Positions 8,327 to 14,996 of a DNA stretch of 64,000 bases are shown piece by piece. Source of the DNA: Polycladomyces abyssicola. Lineage in GTDB: Bacteria > Bacillota > Bacilli > Thermoactinomycetales > JIR-001. The notes beneath the pieces were generated by a model. It made no database searches. It was not told the origin of the DNA and saw nothing but the letters and a program-made list of their open reading frames with translations. Position numbers and translations under genes: made by a program. The DNA is taken from contig NZ_AP024601.1 in NCBI RefSeq assembly GCF_018326425.1, positions 3,088,001-3,152,000 of the forward strand, read 5' to 3'. Position 1 is the first letter of the stretch; each line of letters opens with the position of its first letter.

Positions 8327-9385
8327 ATGGAAGAGGAACGTCCCGTCTGGCGGCGCTATGTGGAATTCGTTCTCCGTGCCATCGTATTCTGTTTGGCTCT
8401 GCCATTTTACTTGATTGTGACTTTTCCCCGTTGGTGCTGGCATCATATGCTGTACCCATTTTTCCGGTGGATCGGTCGCTCTTTGAGTGCGATCGGGCGA
8501 TGGTGTTGGCGATGGTGCATTGTCATACCTATTCACTGGGCATGGAATCATCTCATCACCACCCCGGTGAGATGGGTATGGAAGCGGATTGTGATCCCTA
8601 TTTCACGTTGGTCCTCCCAAGTGTTGATCTGGTTGTGGCATCATCTGATCGTTTCTCCGCTTACGCGATTCTTCCGCATCATCGCGGCTCTCGTCTGCTG
8701 GCTGTGGCCGGTGTTGGTGTCGATTGCAAAGTGGGTGTGGCGATTCGGACTGGCTGTCCCGCTGTCATGGATTTGGCACAGATGCATCGTCCCCCCGATT
8801 CGTTGGCTGTTTAACGTTGCTTTTCCCGCGCTGTATCGGTTGTGGCGTATTTGCATCCTTCTCCCCATTCAGTGGATATGGCAGTCTGTCTTGCTTCCAC
8901 CGTTACGGTGGGTTTGGCGACACGCTGTTATACTGCCGCTTCTGTGGATTTGGCAAGGAATCCGTATCTTGATTCCTTGGATCTGGCATTATGCTATCCT
9001 ACTTCCCATCGGCTATATCTGGAGAGCGTGCCGGCGCTTGTTTATTGAACTTTCATATATATCCAAACAAATCTGGAACCTGATCGCCAGGGTCGGAAGA
9101 TGGATATTCGGTCACCTTCTCATTCCTTTTTTCCGTTGGCTGTGGTTATATGTGCTACGCCCACCTCTCTCGTGGGTTTGGTGGGTCACCCTTTGGATCT
9201 ATCGCGGGTTGAAATGGTTGCTGGTTCACGGAATATACCGACCTCTTCGGTGGATTGTGATTCATGCCATGATTCAACCGGGTCGATTGATCTGGCATCA
9301 TATCCGAAAAACGGTGAAACTGTGCCGGCAATGGTGTAAAGAGCTTTCGAACGCTTTGAAGGAAATATGGACGGGACGACATTGA
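8327..9385 (+). CDS. Trp-rich 12-residue-repeat membrane protein
   Basis: The product has 352 residues, 44 of them Trp (12.5 percent). The body is a degenerate tandem repeat of about 12 residues, of the form W-x-W-(K/R/H/N/Q)-x-x-(I/V/L)-x-x-P-(I/L/V)-R. Clear copies are WAWNHLITTPVR (71-82), WVWKRIVIPISR (83-94), WIWHRCIVPPIR (148-159), WIWQSVLLPPLR (183-194) and WVWRHAVILPLL (195-206). W-x-W pairs occur at 71, 83, 136, 148, 183, 195, 207, 218, 271 and 283. Acidic residues occur only at both ends and once near 241; the body is cationic and hydrophobic. ATG 8327 has AAAGGGG seven bases upstream. It is surely membrane-associated, but I recognise no family. The alternating Arg/Trp spacing is too short for ordinary transmembrane helices unless two repeats make one helix. 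Confidence 0.85.
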   Translation: MEEERPVWRRYVEFVLRAIVFCLALPFYLIVTFPRWCWHHMLYPFFRWIGRSLSAIGRWCWRWCIVIPIHWAWNHLITTPVRWVWKRIVIPISRWSSQVLIWLWHHLIVSPLTRFFRIIAALVCWLWPVLVSIAKWVWRFGLAVPLSWIWHRCIVPPIRWLFNVAFPALYRLWRICILLPIQWIWQSVLLPPLRWVWRHAVILPLLWIWQGIRILIPWIWHYAILLPIGYIWRACRRLFIELSYISKQIWNLIARVGRWIFGHLLIPFFRWLWLYVLRPPLSWVWWVTLWIYRGLKWLLVHGIYRPLRWIVIHAMIQPGRLIWHHIRKTVKLCRQWCKELSNALKEIWTGRH

Positions 9386-9472
9386 CAAGGTTCAGGAATC
9401 TGTTTAGCGACACATCATCGACACCCCCACCTCATAAGTTTGATGGTATGCCACGGTCAAAGGAGGAAAGGA

Positions 9473-9688
9473 ATGGGTGTTTTGTACGATATTGCGCAAC
9501 TGGCCAAAAAAAATGACGTCAGAGCGCGAATTATGCTGCGGACCATGCTGCTTTCCAACCTTACCAACGTCCCTTTGCAAAAACATCCCCGCCTGAACCA
9601 CGCCAAACATCAGCCGGCAGCTCGTGTTTTGGATAGGACAACATGTGATGGGGTTCAGTCGGAGCTGTTTGCCAAAAAAACTTTTTGA
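9473..9688 (+). CDS. Small hypothetical protein
   Basis: The frame encodes 71 residues beginning MGVLYDIAQLAKKND, preceded by a textbook AAAGGAGG ribosome site. The C-terminal half is basic and of no known family. A strong terminator lies about 95 bases downstream. The N-terminal part looks like an amphipathic helix. The good ribosome site and terminator are the only support; composition is not telling. Confidence 0.5.
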   Translation: MGVLYDIAQLAKKNDVRARIMLRTMLLSNLTNVPLQKHPRLNHAKHQPAARVLDRTTCDGVQSELFAKKTF

Positions 9689-9782
9689 ATGCCGGACCAT
9701 TGGCTTAGGTCGCCGCCCTCCCGGAAACATCCAAAATTTCCAGACGCGCCTTGGCAAGTATTTGTTGGACCTCTTTTCTCTT

Positions 9783-9817
9783 GACTCCGGATGCTGCGAC
9801 TCATCCGGAGTCTTTTT
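9783..9817 (+). terminator. Intrinsic terminator
   Basis: GACTCCGGAT, a 10-base loop, ATCCGGAGTC, then TTTTT. It ends the unit of the small gene at 9473. Confidence 0.9.
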
Positions 9818-9886
9818 GTGGTCTGGGGGAAGACAAACCGCTACAATACAATAAGGTGCAGCAACCCTCACGCACGAAGAAGGGTG

Positions 9887-10447
9887 GTGAAGGATTTGAG
9901 CATTCTGGTTTTATATGGAAGCCAACGTGAGGAGAGCAACGCCAAAAAGCTGACACAGGCGGCATTGAAAGGAATCCCCCATCAAGCGATCGATCTCAAG
10001 GATCACACCATCCTCCCCATAGATGATCGCCGTCATGTCCCGGGCGGATTTCTGCCTGTAGACGATGATTACGATACTGTCATCCAAGAGGTGTTGCGTC
10101 ACGATACGCTGATTTTCAGCTTGCCGATCTATTGGTACGGCATTCCGGGGCGGATGAAAAATTTTATCGACCGATGGTCGGTCAGCCTACGGGATTCCCG
10201 TTTTGATTTCAAGGAAATCATGCGGCGCAAAACAGCCTACATCATCGCCGTCGGCGGTGACAATCCCCGTGTCAAAGGCTTGCCACTCATCCAACAATTC
10301 CAGTACATCTTCGATTTCGTGGGTGTGACGTTCGCCGGCTACATCATCGGTCAAGCAAACCGACCGGGGGAAATCGAAAACGATTTTAGGGCGCTGGCCG
10401 AGGTGGAACAACTGAACCGCATTTTGCGACAGATCGTTCAGGAATGA
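9887..10447 (+). CDS. NAD(P)H-dependent FMN reductase family protein
   Basis: The product has about 186 residues with a flavodoxin-like fold. LVLYGSQREESNAKKLT near the N-terminus is the phosphate-binding loop for FMN, and SLPIYWYGIPGRMKNFIDRW is the typical second FMN-binding stretch (the P-x-Y/W-x-G-x-P-G pattern). It may serve as a quinone, azo or chromate reductase; the substrate cannot be read. The start is uncertain among GTG 9884, GTG 9887 and TTG 9896; AAGAAGG lies at 9877-9883. It is a single gene with its own terminator. Confidence 0.82.
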   Translation: MKDLSILVLYGSQREESNAKKLTQAALKGIPHQAIDLKDHTILPIDDRRHVPGGFLPVDDDYDTVIQEVLRHDTLIFSLPIYWYGIPGRMKNFIDRWSVSLRDSRFDFKEIMRRKTAYIIAVGGDNPRVKGLPLIQQFQYIFDFVGVTFAGYIIGQANRPGEIENDFRALAEVEQLNRILRQIVQE

Positions 10448-10450
10448 TAG

Positions 10451-10480
10451 AAAAAGGACCGGGATTATCCGGTCTTTTTT
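10451..10480 (+). terminator. Intrinsic terminator
   Basis: GGACCGG, GATTAT, CCGGTC then TTTTTT, directly after the flavin reductase stop. Confidence 0.9.
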
Positions 10481-10572
10481 CTTGGGACGTCACTCGTTAC
10501 GCTGGTGGACATATGTGACCGACAGAGGGGCCGCATGCTAACCCCTGACCGCGTCCCGAGCATCGGCTTTCT

Positions 10573-10764
10573 TCATTTCTTTTGCCCGTCCATCGAATGA
10601 TCATCCATGGAGTACTGATCCGTCATTTTCTGGTCGCCCATTTCGTCGTCCATTTTTTTGTCCTGATTGGGCATGTCGCCCATGTTATGGTCATTCATCC
10701 CTTTTTCGCTCATGTTTCCCTTGTTCATTTGTTGGTCCATGCCGTTGTCCATTTTTTTCTCCAT
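10573..10764 (-). CDS. Met/Asp-rich small ORF
   Basis: The frame encodes 63 residues, 13 of them Met and most others Asp, Gln, Asn, Lys or Gly, with repeats such as MDNGMDQQMNKGNM and MDDHSMDGQKK. There is no signal peptide and no Cys. Met with His/Asp clusters of this sort can bind copper or silver in known proteins, but that is only a compositional likeness. ATG 10764 has a weak GGAAG site upstream. The region just upstream is a broken piece of kamE, so the ORF may be part of decayed DNA. Confidence 0.4.
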   Translation of the reverse strand: MEKKMDNGMDQQMNKGNMSEKGMNDHNMGDMPNQDKKMDDEMGDQKMTDQYSMDDHSMDGQKK

Positions 10765-10787
10765 CCGCTTCCAATACGCAGTTGATA

Positions 10788-10875
10788 TGGTGATGTGGAC
10801 CCCTTTTTGCGTACCCACCTGGAAAACGAGGAGCGCATCAGCATTCTGCTAGACGCTTTGGCCACCATCTCCTCG
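10788..10875 (-). pseudogene. Broken fragment of a kamE-like gene
   Basis: These 88 bases align with 27331-27419 inside kamE on the same strand, with about nine mismatches and one missing base. The minus-strand frames still spell EEMVAKA and, after the missing base, ADALLVFQVGTQKGVHIT, against ADALLVSQVVTQKGVHIT in the intact gene. Both flanks lose the likeness at once. It is a remnant of a second lysine/ornithine aminomutase beta-subunit gene or of a partial duplication. Confidence 0.85.
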
Positions 10876-10912
10876 CGTATGTTACAATTTTTTTGAGGAT
10901 GGGGGTGAGCCC

Positions 10913-11692
10913 GTGATTTCTCTTGAAAGACAAATCCTTTATATTCTGATGAGAAAACCTGAAATAGAAGTGTCGGAACTGATCGACATCTACAACGGAC
11001 GGCGATATTCTCCGCAATCGATTCGTAACGCGTTAAGCCGTCTCAAGCGACTGGGATACATTCGACACGATCGGCGGCGGTATTCGCTTACTCCTGCGGG
11101 GACAAACGTTTTGACGTCGTTTCAATTCAAATTGGCTCAAAAGGTTCGTACCTGGAACGGAACCTGGCATTTGGTCATGTATCAAATCCCCGAATCCCAC
11201 CGAAGCTGTCGAAATACCTTGCGCCAAGAACTGATTCATCTAGGGTACGGTCAGTTGTATCACAGCGTATTTCTCTCTCCCCACGACCAAACGCAATCTG
11301 TCAGACAAATATTAGAGGAGCAGGGATTGAGCGAGTTTGTCAGCATGTTCACCGGACATTTCACTTTTGGGGAGATTCATTCGAGAGTGCATGAGATCTG
11401 GGACTTGAAGCACATCAGGGGGTTATACAGGGAATTTCTTGCCTGGGGTTCGGAAAAACGTAAACAAATATCCCGACGGCCTTCCATCCCGCCGTGGGAC
11501 GCCTTTTTCGAAATTTTGGAGCTGGGTGAGCGTCTCGGGAATATTCTCCTTCAAGACCCAATCCTTCCTACTGAATTTCAGCCGAAGGATTGGCCTGGTC
11601 CCGAAGCATGGCGTTTGTACCGTGAGTTGTATCACCATTTGATTCAACACGTTGAAAGCGAAAAGGGCATTTTACAGTTGCCTCATAAATGA
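10913..11692 (+). CDS. paaX: PaaX-family transcriptional regulator
   Basis: The product has 259 residues. An N-terminal winged helix (residues 1-70, with SPQSIRNALSRLKRLGYIRHDRRRYSLT) is followed by the PaaX central domain and ends with LPTEFQPKDWPGPEAWRLY, close to the family motif P-x-x-WPG-x-x-A. Known members repress phenylacetate degradation genes and sense phenylacetyl-CoA. No paa genes are in this window, so the target is unknown. GTG 10913 has GGGGGTGA upstream. Its stop overlaps the next ATG (ATGA), which suggests translational coupling. Confidence 0.8.
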   Translation: MISLERQILYILMRKPEIEVSELIDIYNGRRYSPQSIRNALSRLKRLGYIRHDRRRYSLTPAGTNVLTSFQFKLAQKVRTWNGTWHLVMYQIPESHRSCRNTLRQELIHLGYGQLYHSVFLSPHDQTQSVRQILEEQGLSEFVSMFTGHFTFGEIHSRVHEIWDLKHIRGLYREFLAWGSEKRKQISRRPSIPPWDAFFEILELGERLGNILLQDPILPTEFQPKDWPGPEAWRLYRELYHHLIQHVESEKGILQLPHK

Positions 11693-11931
11693 AAGCGCTT
11701 TCTGATTATGTACCACAGCAAACATTTTCATCTATAGCTAAAAAAACCGGGGCAGACCGAACATCTCGATCCAGAAAAAAGAAAGCAGACGGGAATAAAT
11801 TTACCAACATGTTGACAGGTGGGGACCCTGAAATTACCCAAACAGCTGAGCATTATTATATGCTGGTCTCGATGCTTGCACCATGTCTCAAAGAGCATAT
11901 GCTCCAACTAATCTGTGGGATTTACCATTGA
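11689..11931 (+). CDS. Hypothetical ORF coupled to paaX
   Basis: An 80-residue frame whose ATG overlaps the paaX stop. It is basic in the middle (SRSRKKKADGNK) and has a hydrophobic stretch near the end (YYMLVSMLAPCL). I recognise no family. The ATGA overlap is the only evidence that it is translated, and its end runs about ten bases into the convergent membrane gene. Confidence 0.35.
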   Translation: MKALSDYVPQQTFSSIAKKTGADRTSRSRKKKADGNKFTNMLTGGDPEITQTAEHYYMLVSMLAPCLKEHMLQLICGIYH

Positions 11932-12417
11932 AGCATCCGTTTCTTGATCCATTTCCACCAGAGGAGACCAAAGGAAATTCCTGCACTCATTGAAAATGCA
12001 TATAACTCTATGAAATAACTCAATTTTTTTAAATGCCTTAAACTGATTAAAGAAGTTAGGTGGATGCTGAAATCCCATGAGGAAAATACCAGTTGGAATA
12101 AAGCACAAGACAACTCCGACTAAAGAATATAGCAGAGCCCCTCGTTTTCGACCATAAAATTGATCCAAGAGCAGAAAGACAAAGAGATACAAAGGAAGAA
12201 AGACGAGAATAAATACTAGGACCCACACAAATAGCTCGATACTGTGTCCAGACACAGATCTCCACAATTTTCGTAAGGAGAAATCTTCAATAATCGTGAC
12301 GAGCCAGATGGTTTTCCTAATAAAGAGTTGGATGTAGTAAGCAATGATACCGAACAAGAAGCTCATCAAAGCAACTTGAAGGAATCTTTTTAGAAAGATC
12401 TTAGTTGATTCTTTCAT
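11922..12417 (-). pseudogene. Small multi-pass membrane protein with a frameshift
   Basis: The frame from ATG 12417 encodes three membrane helices (LMSFLFGIIAYYIQLFI; LFVWVLVFILVFLPLYLFVFLLL; LLYSLVGVVLCFIPTGIFLM). It then loses membrane character after a run of seven T at 12024-12030. In the neighbouring frame the sequence continues with SYFIELYAFSMSAGISFGLLWWKW and ends KKRMLQW, a natural fourth helix with a basic tail. A one-base slip in the run would explain this. It may be a real mutation, phase variation or a sequencing error. The family is unknown. Confidence 0.6.
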
Positions 12418-12493
12418 ATTCTCCCTCCTTATCTATTCACAAATGAATGAACATATACTTTTCTTAACACTTACAAGTCAAGGAGTTATCGAG

Positions 12494-12574
12494 ATGAGTC
12501 CAAAAACGGCTCTTAGCAGTGCATCCGAGCAAGCAGCAGATACTCCCTCAGGAGCTTCTAACGGCGCTCTCTAA
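12494..12574 (+). CDS. Possible 26-residue small gene
   Basis: ATG 12494 follows AAGGAG with eight bases between. The frame encodes a Ser/Ala-rich peptide (starts MSPKTALSSASEQ, ends ASNGAL), and its TAA runs straight into a strong terminator. There is no signal peptide and no hydrophobic helix. The tight packing of ribosome site, frame and terminator is typical of small expressed genes, but chance is possible. Confidence 0.4.
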   Translation: MSPKTALSSASEQAADTPSGASNGAL

Positions 12575-12606
12575 AAAAGATTCCTTCAACTGAAGGAATC
12601 TTTTTT
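12574..12606. terminator. Bidirectional terminator
   Basis: AAGATTCCTTCA and TGAAGGAATCTT form a tight hairpin flanked by AAAAAA and TTTTTT. It serves the small ORF on the plus strand and the secreted protein gene on the minus strand. Confidence 0.9.
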
Positions 12607-12618
12607 GGCCATCAATTT

Positions 12619-13608
12619 TTACCTCTTAACAATCTTTCTGATATCCCCATAGTAAAGGTGGTAAGTTTTCTTTATGCCACCTCGGCGGTACTTTTTCGCT
12701 CCCGACTCATAGTTGACATACAATTGATTTCCAACTTGGACTATTTCCTCGGCCATCGAATACATCTTCAACGATTTTACTTTGTTCGTTGTACCGAGTC
12801 CCTTATAGATATCCAAGGTACTGTTTTTCTTTCGACCAAAGGATCGACTGTAGAGAATATAACCACGGTTGTTTACATCTTTTCCGTAGAACTCTACACC
12901 TTGCACATTGGACGGCGTTTGATAGGAGACATATTTCAAAGACATATTCTCTTTGGAATCCAAGTTATGGCAGTACAATCTACCTGCTCTTTTATCTACG
13001 AATTTACCGATACATAGTTGTTTCGTAGGGTTTTTCTGCTTTACCTTGTACTTGAAATGATAAGTAACATAAGAAACACCATGTTTCAGGTTATATATCT
13101 TTTTGGGATAAATCGGTTGATCATCTTTTTTATTGACCAGTTGAGATAGGGGATACTGTAGCAGATAGTTCTTGCCACCAGTGGTAGAAGCAACCCATAG
13201 ATAACGAGGAGTTACTGTAATTCCCCCCACATGTCCTTTATGTTTTTTGCCTTTTTTCTCATACAAATAAACGTTTTTTACAAATTTACCGGATTTTCTG
13301 TCCACGACAGATATTGTGCTAGGGTGCCCCTGTGAGCCTTTCCCTTCGTCCCAGTAATCGGAAATGAGAAGCCAATTCTTGGATTTCAGGTAGCTAAGTC
13401 CTTGTGGGATCCATCCATGATTTTTGACTCCTGGAATGGTAGGCCCCACCTTAAACAGCTTTGACTGTTCCGGCCTGTCCACTGGCGGCGTTGGACTTGG
13501 GCCTGGTGATGGCTTTGGTGTCGGGCTTGCCTCTACAGCTAAAGGTGTTCCCATAAGGCTCACTATACAAATAAAAGCAACTACGATCGACCATTTCTTA
13601 CCATTCAT
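12619..13608 (-). CDS. Secreted protein of unknown function
   Basis: The product has about 329 residues. A signal peptide (MNGKKWSIVVAFICIVSLMG, cut near AVEA-SPTP) is followed by a Pro/Ser linker. The rest is a mostly beta domain with Gly/Tyr/Lys-rich repeats (GWIPQGLSYL, WLLISDYWDEG, HVGGITVTPRYLWVAST) that looks like a beta-propeller. ATG 13608 is chosen for its AAGGAGG site; the frame upstream lacks one. It probably acts outside the cell; no catalytic motif was seen. Confidence 0.75.
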   Translation of the reverse strand: MNGKKWSIVVAFICIVSLMGTPLAVEASPTPKPSPGPSPTPPVDRPEQSKLFKVGPTIPGVKNHGWIPQGLSYLKSKNWLLISDYWDEGKGSQGHPSTISVVDRKSGKFVKNVYLYEKKGKKHKGHVGGITVTPRYLWVASTTGGKNYLLQYPLSQLVNKKDDQPIYPKKIYNLKHGVSYVTYHFKYKVKQKNPTKQLCIGKFVDKRAGRLYCHNLDSKENMSLKYVSYQTPSNVQGVEFYGKDVNNRGYILYSRSFGRKKNSTLDIYKGLGTTNKVKSLKMYSMAEEIVQVGNQLYVNYESGAKKYRRGGIKKTYHLYYGDIRKIVKR

Positions 13609-13885
13609 TTGGAAACCTCCTTGATAAATGATATGGCATGGCATCTCTTGATCAAATGCCTTTGTGGGGTGGGTATCACACTTTAGACAGAAAAACAAGC
13701 ACCTAAGGGGTAAAAAATCAAAGGGCTGAGGTGGGAGTCGGGTTGTGGTGTGAGTTTAGGTTGTAGATGAGGCAGAGCTTAACGATGAGCGAACGTCTCC
13801 TGAGTGGTAGACTTAGCAGGTTTCTGGGATTTGAGTGTGGTATATCTCCTGTCAGAAGCCAGGAAGAATGATGGCGAGGTTTGAT
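13609..13885. other. Intergenic region upstream of the secreted-protein gene
   Basis: It holds the AAGGAGG site of the secreted protein gene. Otherwise no gene could be supported; frames here lack ribosome sites. Confidence 0.35.
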
Positions 13886-14027
13886 CCTCTCGGTCGCTAC
13901 AGCGACGGAGAGGTGGATGGATACGATGAAGGAAATGATCATGCTGATTGCGCTGGTCGTTCGAGTCATCCCAGAAAAAGCGGTGACCCGCCAGGCCGGA
14001 AACGATGCGGGTCACTATCAGTGTTAG
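13886..14027 (+). pseudogene. Holin-like type I toxin remnant (possible)
   Basis: A hairpin (CCTCTCGGTCGCT with AGCGACGGAGAGG, one mismatch, 13886-13913) buries the ribosome site of a short frame starting ATGGATACGATGAAG at 13917 or 13926. The frame begins MDTMKEMIMLIAL, like the first residues of Bacillales putative holin-like toxins, then turns hydrophilic and stops after about 33 residues. A second stem (GTGACCCGC with GCGGGTCAC) lies near its end. Ribosome-site hiding is typical of type I toxins; the short hydrophobic part suggests decay. Confidence 0.35.
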
Positions 14028-14232
14028 TCTCATTTAGGATCACGCCCTGCTTGAGGCGTAACTTTCCCCTCGCACCCATTATACTATACCAATATATGTA
14101 AATCAAACTGTTTGAGCGGGTCTTGTAATCCCGTCAAAGCGCGATTCCCCAAGACCTTTTGGCTTCCTCTTCCGCCCCAGAGTATTTCGTCATAAATGAC
14201 TCAAGTCCAAACATCCGCAGCAAAAGGTGAAA

Positions 14233-14259
14233 ACAAAAAGGCGCGGAATGAACCGCGCC
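14233..14259 (-). terminator. Terminator-like hairpin on the minus strand
   Basis: On the minus strand GGCGCGG, TTCATT, CCGCGCC is followed by TTTTTG. No gene could be assigned to it; it may end an unseen small RNA. Confidence 0.6.
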
Positions 14260-14633
14260 CAAAAAAGGTTAAAGAGCATGTGCTGAAAGGGGAACTTTCC
14301 CGAATAGTGGAGGAGCTTCTGTTTGCCTATGTCACAAATCAAGGTAATAAAACGGTATCGGTGATTAACACGGGGTTTACTTATATATATGACACAAAGG
14401 CATAGAAAGGTTGGGCCAACTATGAAAATCCGCATTCAACTACCGCTCTTGGAACTGAACGGAGTTCTGGCAAGGATTTTCCGCTTTTAAGAAGTGGCGT
14501 TTTTTATTACCGAATAGGAATTCGGTACAACGTAACCCTCGTGGATGGATGTGAGTGCCACATCAGTGAAGCGAGAGCCCACGGTAACCAACGAGAGGGA
14601 CGCTGGTGCTTTATCCAACTGGGAAGTCACCTG
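14260..14633. other. Region without a supported gene
   Basis: Apart from the hairpin at 14481-14508 I see no convincing gene. A plus frame at 14196-14405 runs through the minus-strand terminator and lacks a ribosome site. Confidence 0.35.
14481..14508 (+). terminator. Terminator-like hairpin, repeated near 38.97 kb
   Basis: CCGCTT-TTAAG-AAGTGG (with a G-U pair) is followed by CGTTTTTT. The same 28 bases with one change occur on the minus strand at 38967-38994, beyond chance. Confidence 0.6.
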
Positions 14634-14662
14634 TTGTAAAAGTGGAATCGTTTGTATATACT
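14634..14662 (+). promoter_or_regulatory. Promoter of the antisense RNA
   Basis: TTGTAA (14634-14639), 17 bases, TATACT (14657-14662). The expected start, near 14669, is right at the end of the opposing toxin transcript. Confidence 0.6.
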
Positions 14663-14668
14663 AAATGT

Positions 14669-14800
14669 GAAAAGGCCGGTAGCGCCAACTACCGACCTGC
14701 CCTGACCACCAGATGTGCGGTGGCAGTGGGTCCAAGTCATTCAAACTTCAATTACTCAGAACTCCACTTACCTGCCGGGTGTGGAGTTTTTGTTTTTCTT
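14669..14800 (+). ncRNA. Predicted antitoxin antisense RNA
   Basis: The start is inferred from the promoter at 14634-14662. The end is a terminator (ACTCCAC ... GTGGAGT then a T-rich tract, 14761-14800). It contains strong stems (GGCCGGTAG/CTACCGACC; CTGCC..ACC/GGTGGCAG). It would pair with the 3' end and the last coding bases of the toxin mRNA on the other strand, as RatA and SR4 do in Bacillus. Confidence 0.55.
14670..14697 (-). terminator. Toxin mRNA terminator
   Basis: On the minus strand GGTCGGTAG, TTGGCG, CTACCGGCC then TTTT. Confidence 0.65.
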
Positions 14801-14905
14801 TTTGTCGTTGTCCTGCTTGAACAATCGACTAAGTATCCATGGCAGAGCCACGGTGATGGTACTGGATATCACCGCAATTACGGCGTCATGTACCAACTTC
14901 TCCAA
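14768..14905 (-). CDS. Predicted type I toxin, small membrane peptide
   Basis: A 45-residue peptide: short acidic N-terminus, one membrane helix (AVIAVISSTITVALPWIL), then a strongly charged tail (KQDNDKKKNKN). Start TTG 14905 has AAGGAGGTGA with eight bases between GGAGG and the start. The ribosome site can pair with CCTCC just upstream (14914-14918 with 14925-14929), the usual self-block of type I toxins. It has its own extended -10 promoter and terminator and faces an antisense RNA. It is too short for ordinary gene finders. The layout resembles TxpA/BsrG; the peptide itself is not a clear member. Confidence 0.6.
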   Translation of the reverse strand: MEKLVHDAVIAVISSTITVALPWILSRLFKQDNDKKKNKNSTPGR

Positions 14906-14965
14906 GCGGATCACCTCCTTGCTTGGAGGCTCACCGCACACCCGGCGGCGTCATCGGGCTATACA

Positions 14966-14994
14966 ATTATATCATATCATCGGATAATTTGGAA
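14966..14994 (-). promoter_or_regulatory. Toxin promoter
   Basis: On the minus strand TTCCAA (14989-14994), 17 bases, TATAAT (14966-14971) with the extended motif TGA before the -10. Confidence 0.65.
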
Positions 14995-14996
14995 TC

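Noticed and set aside
14196-14405. Plus-strand 69-codon frame
   Set aside because: No ribosome site and it runs through a minus-strand terminator hairpin; possible but not supported.
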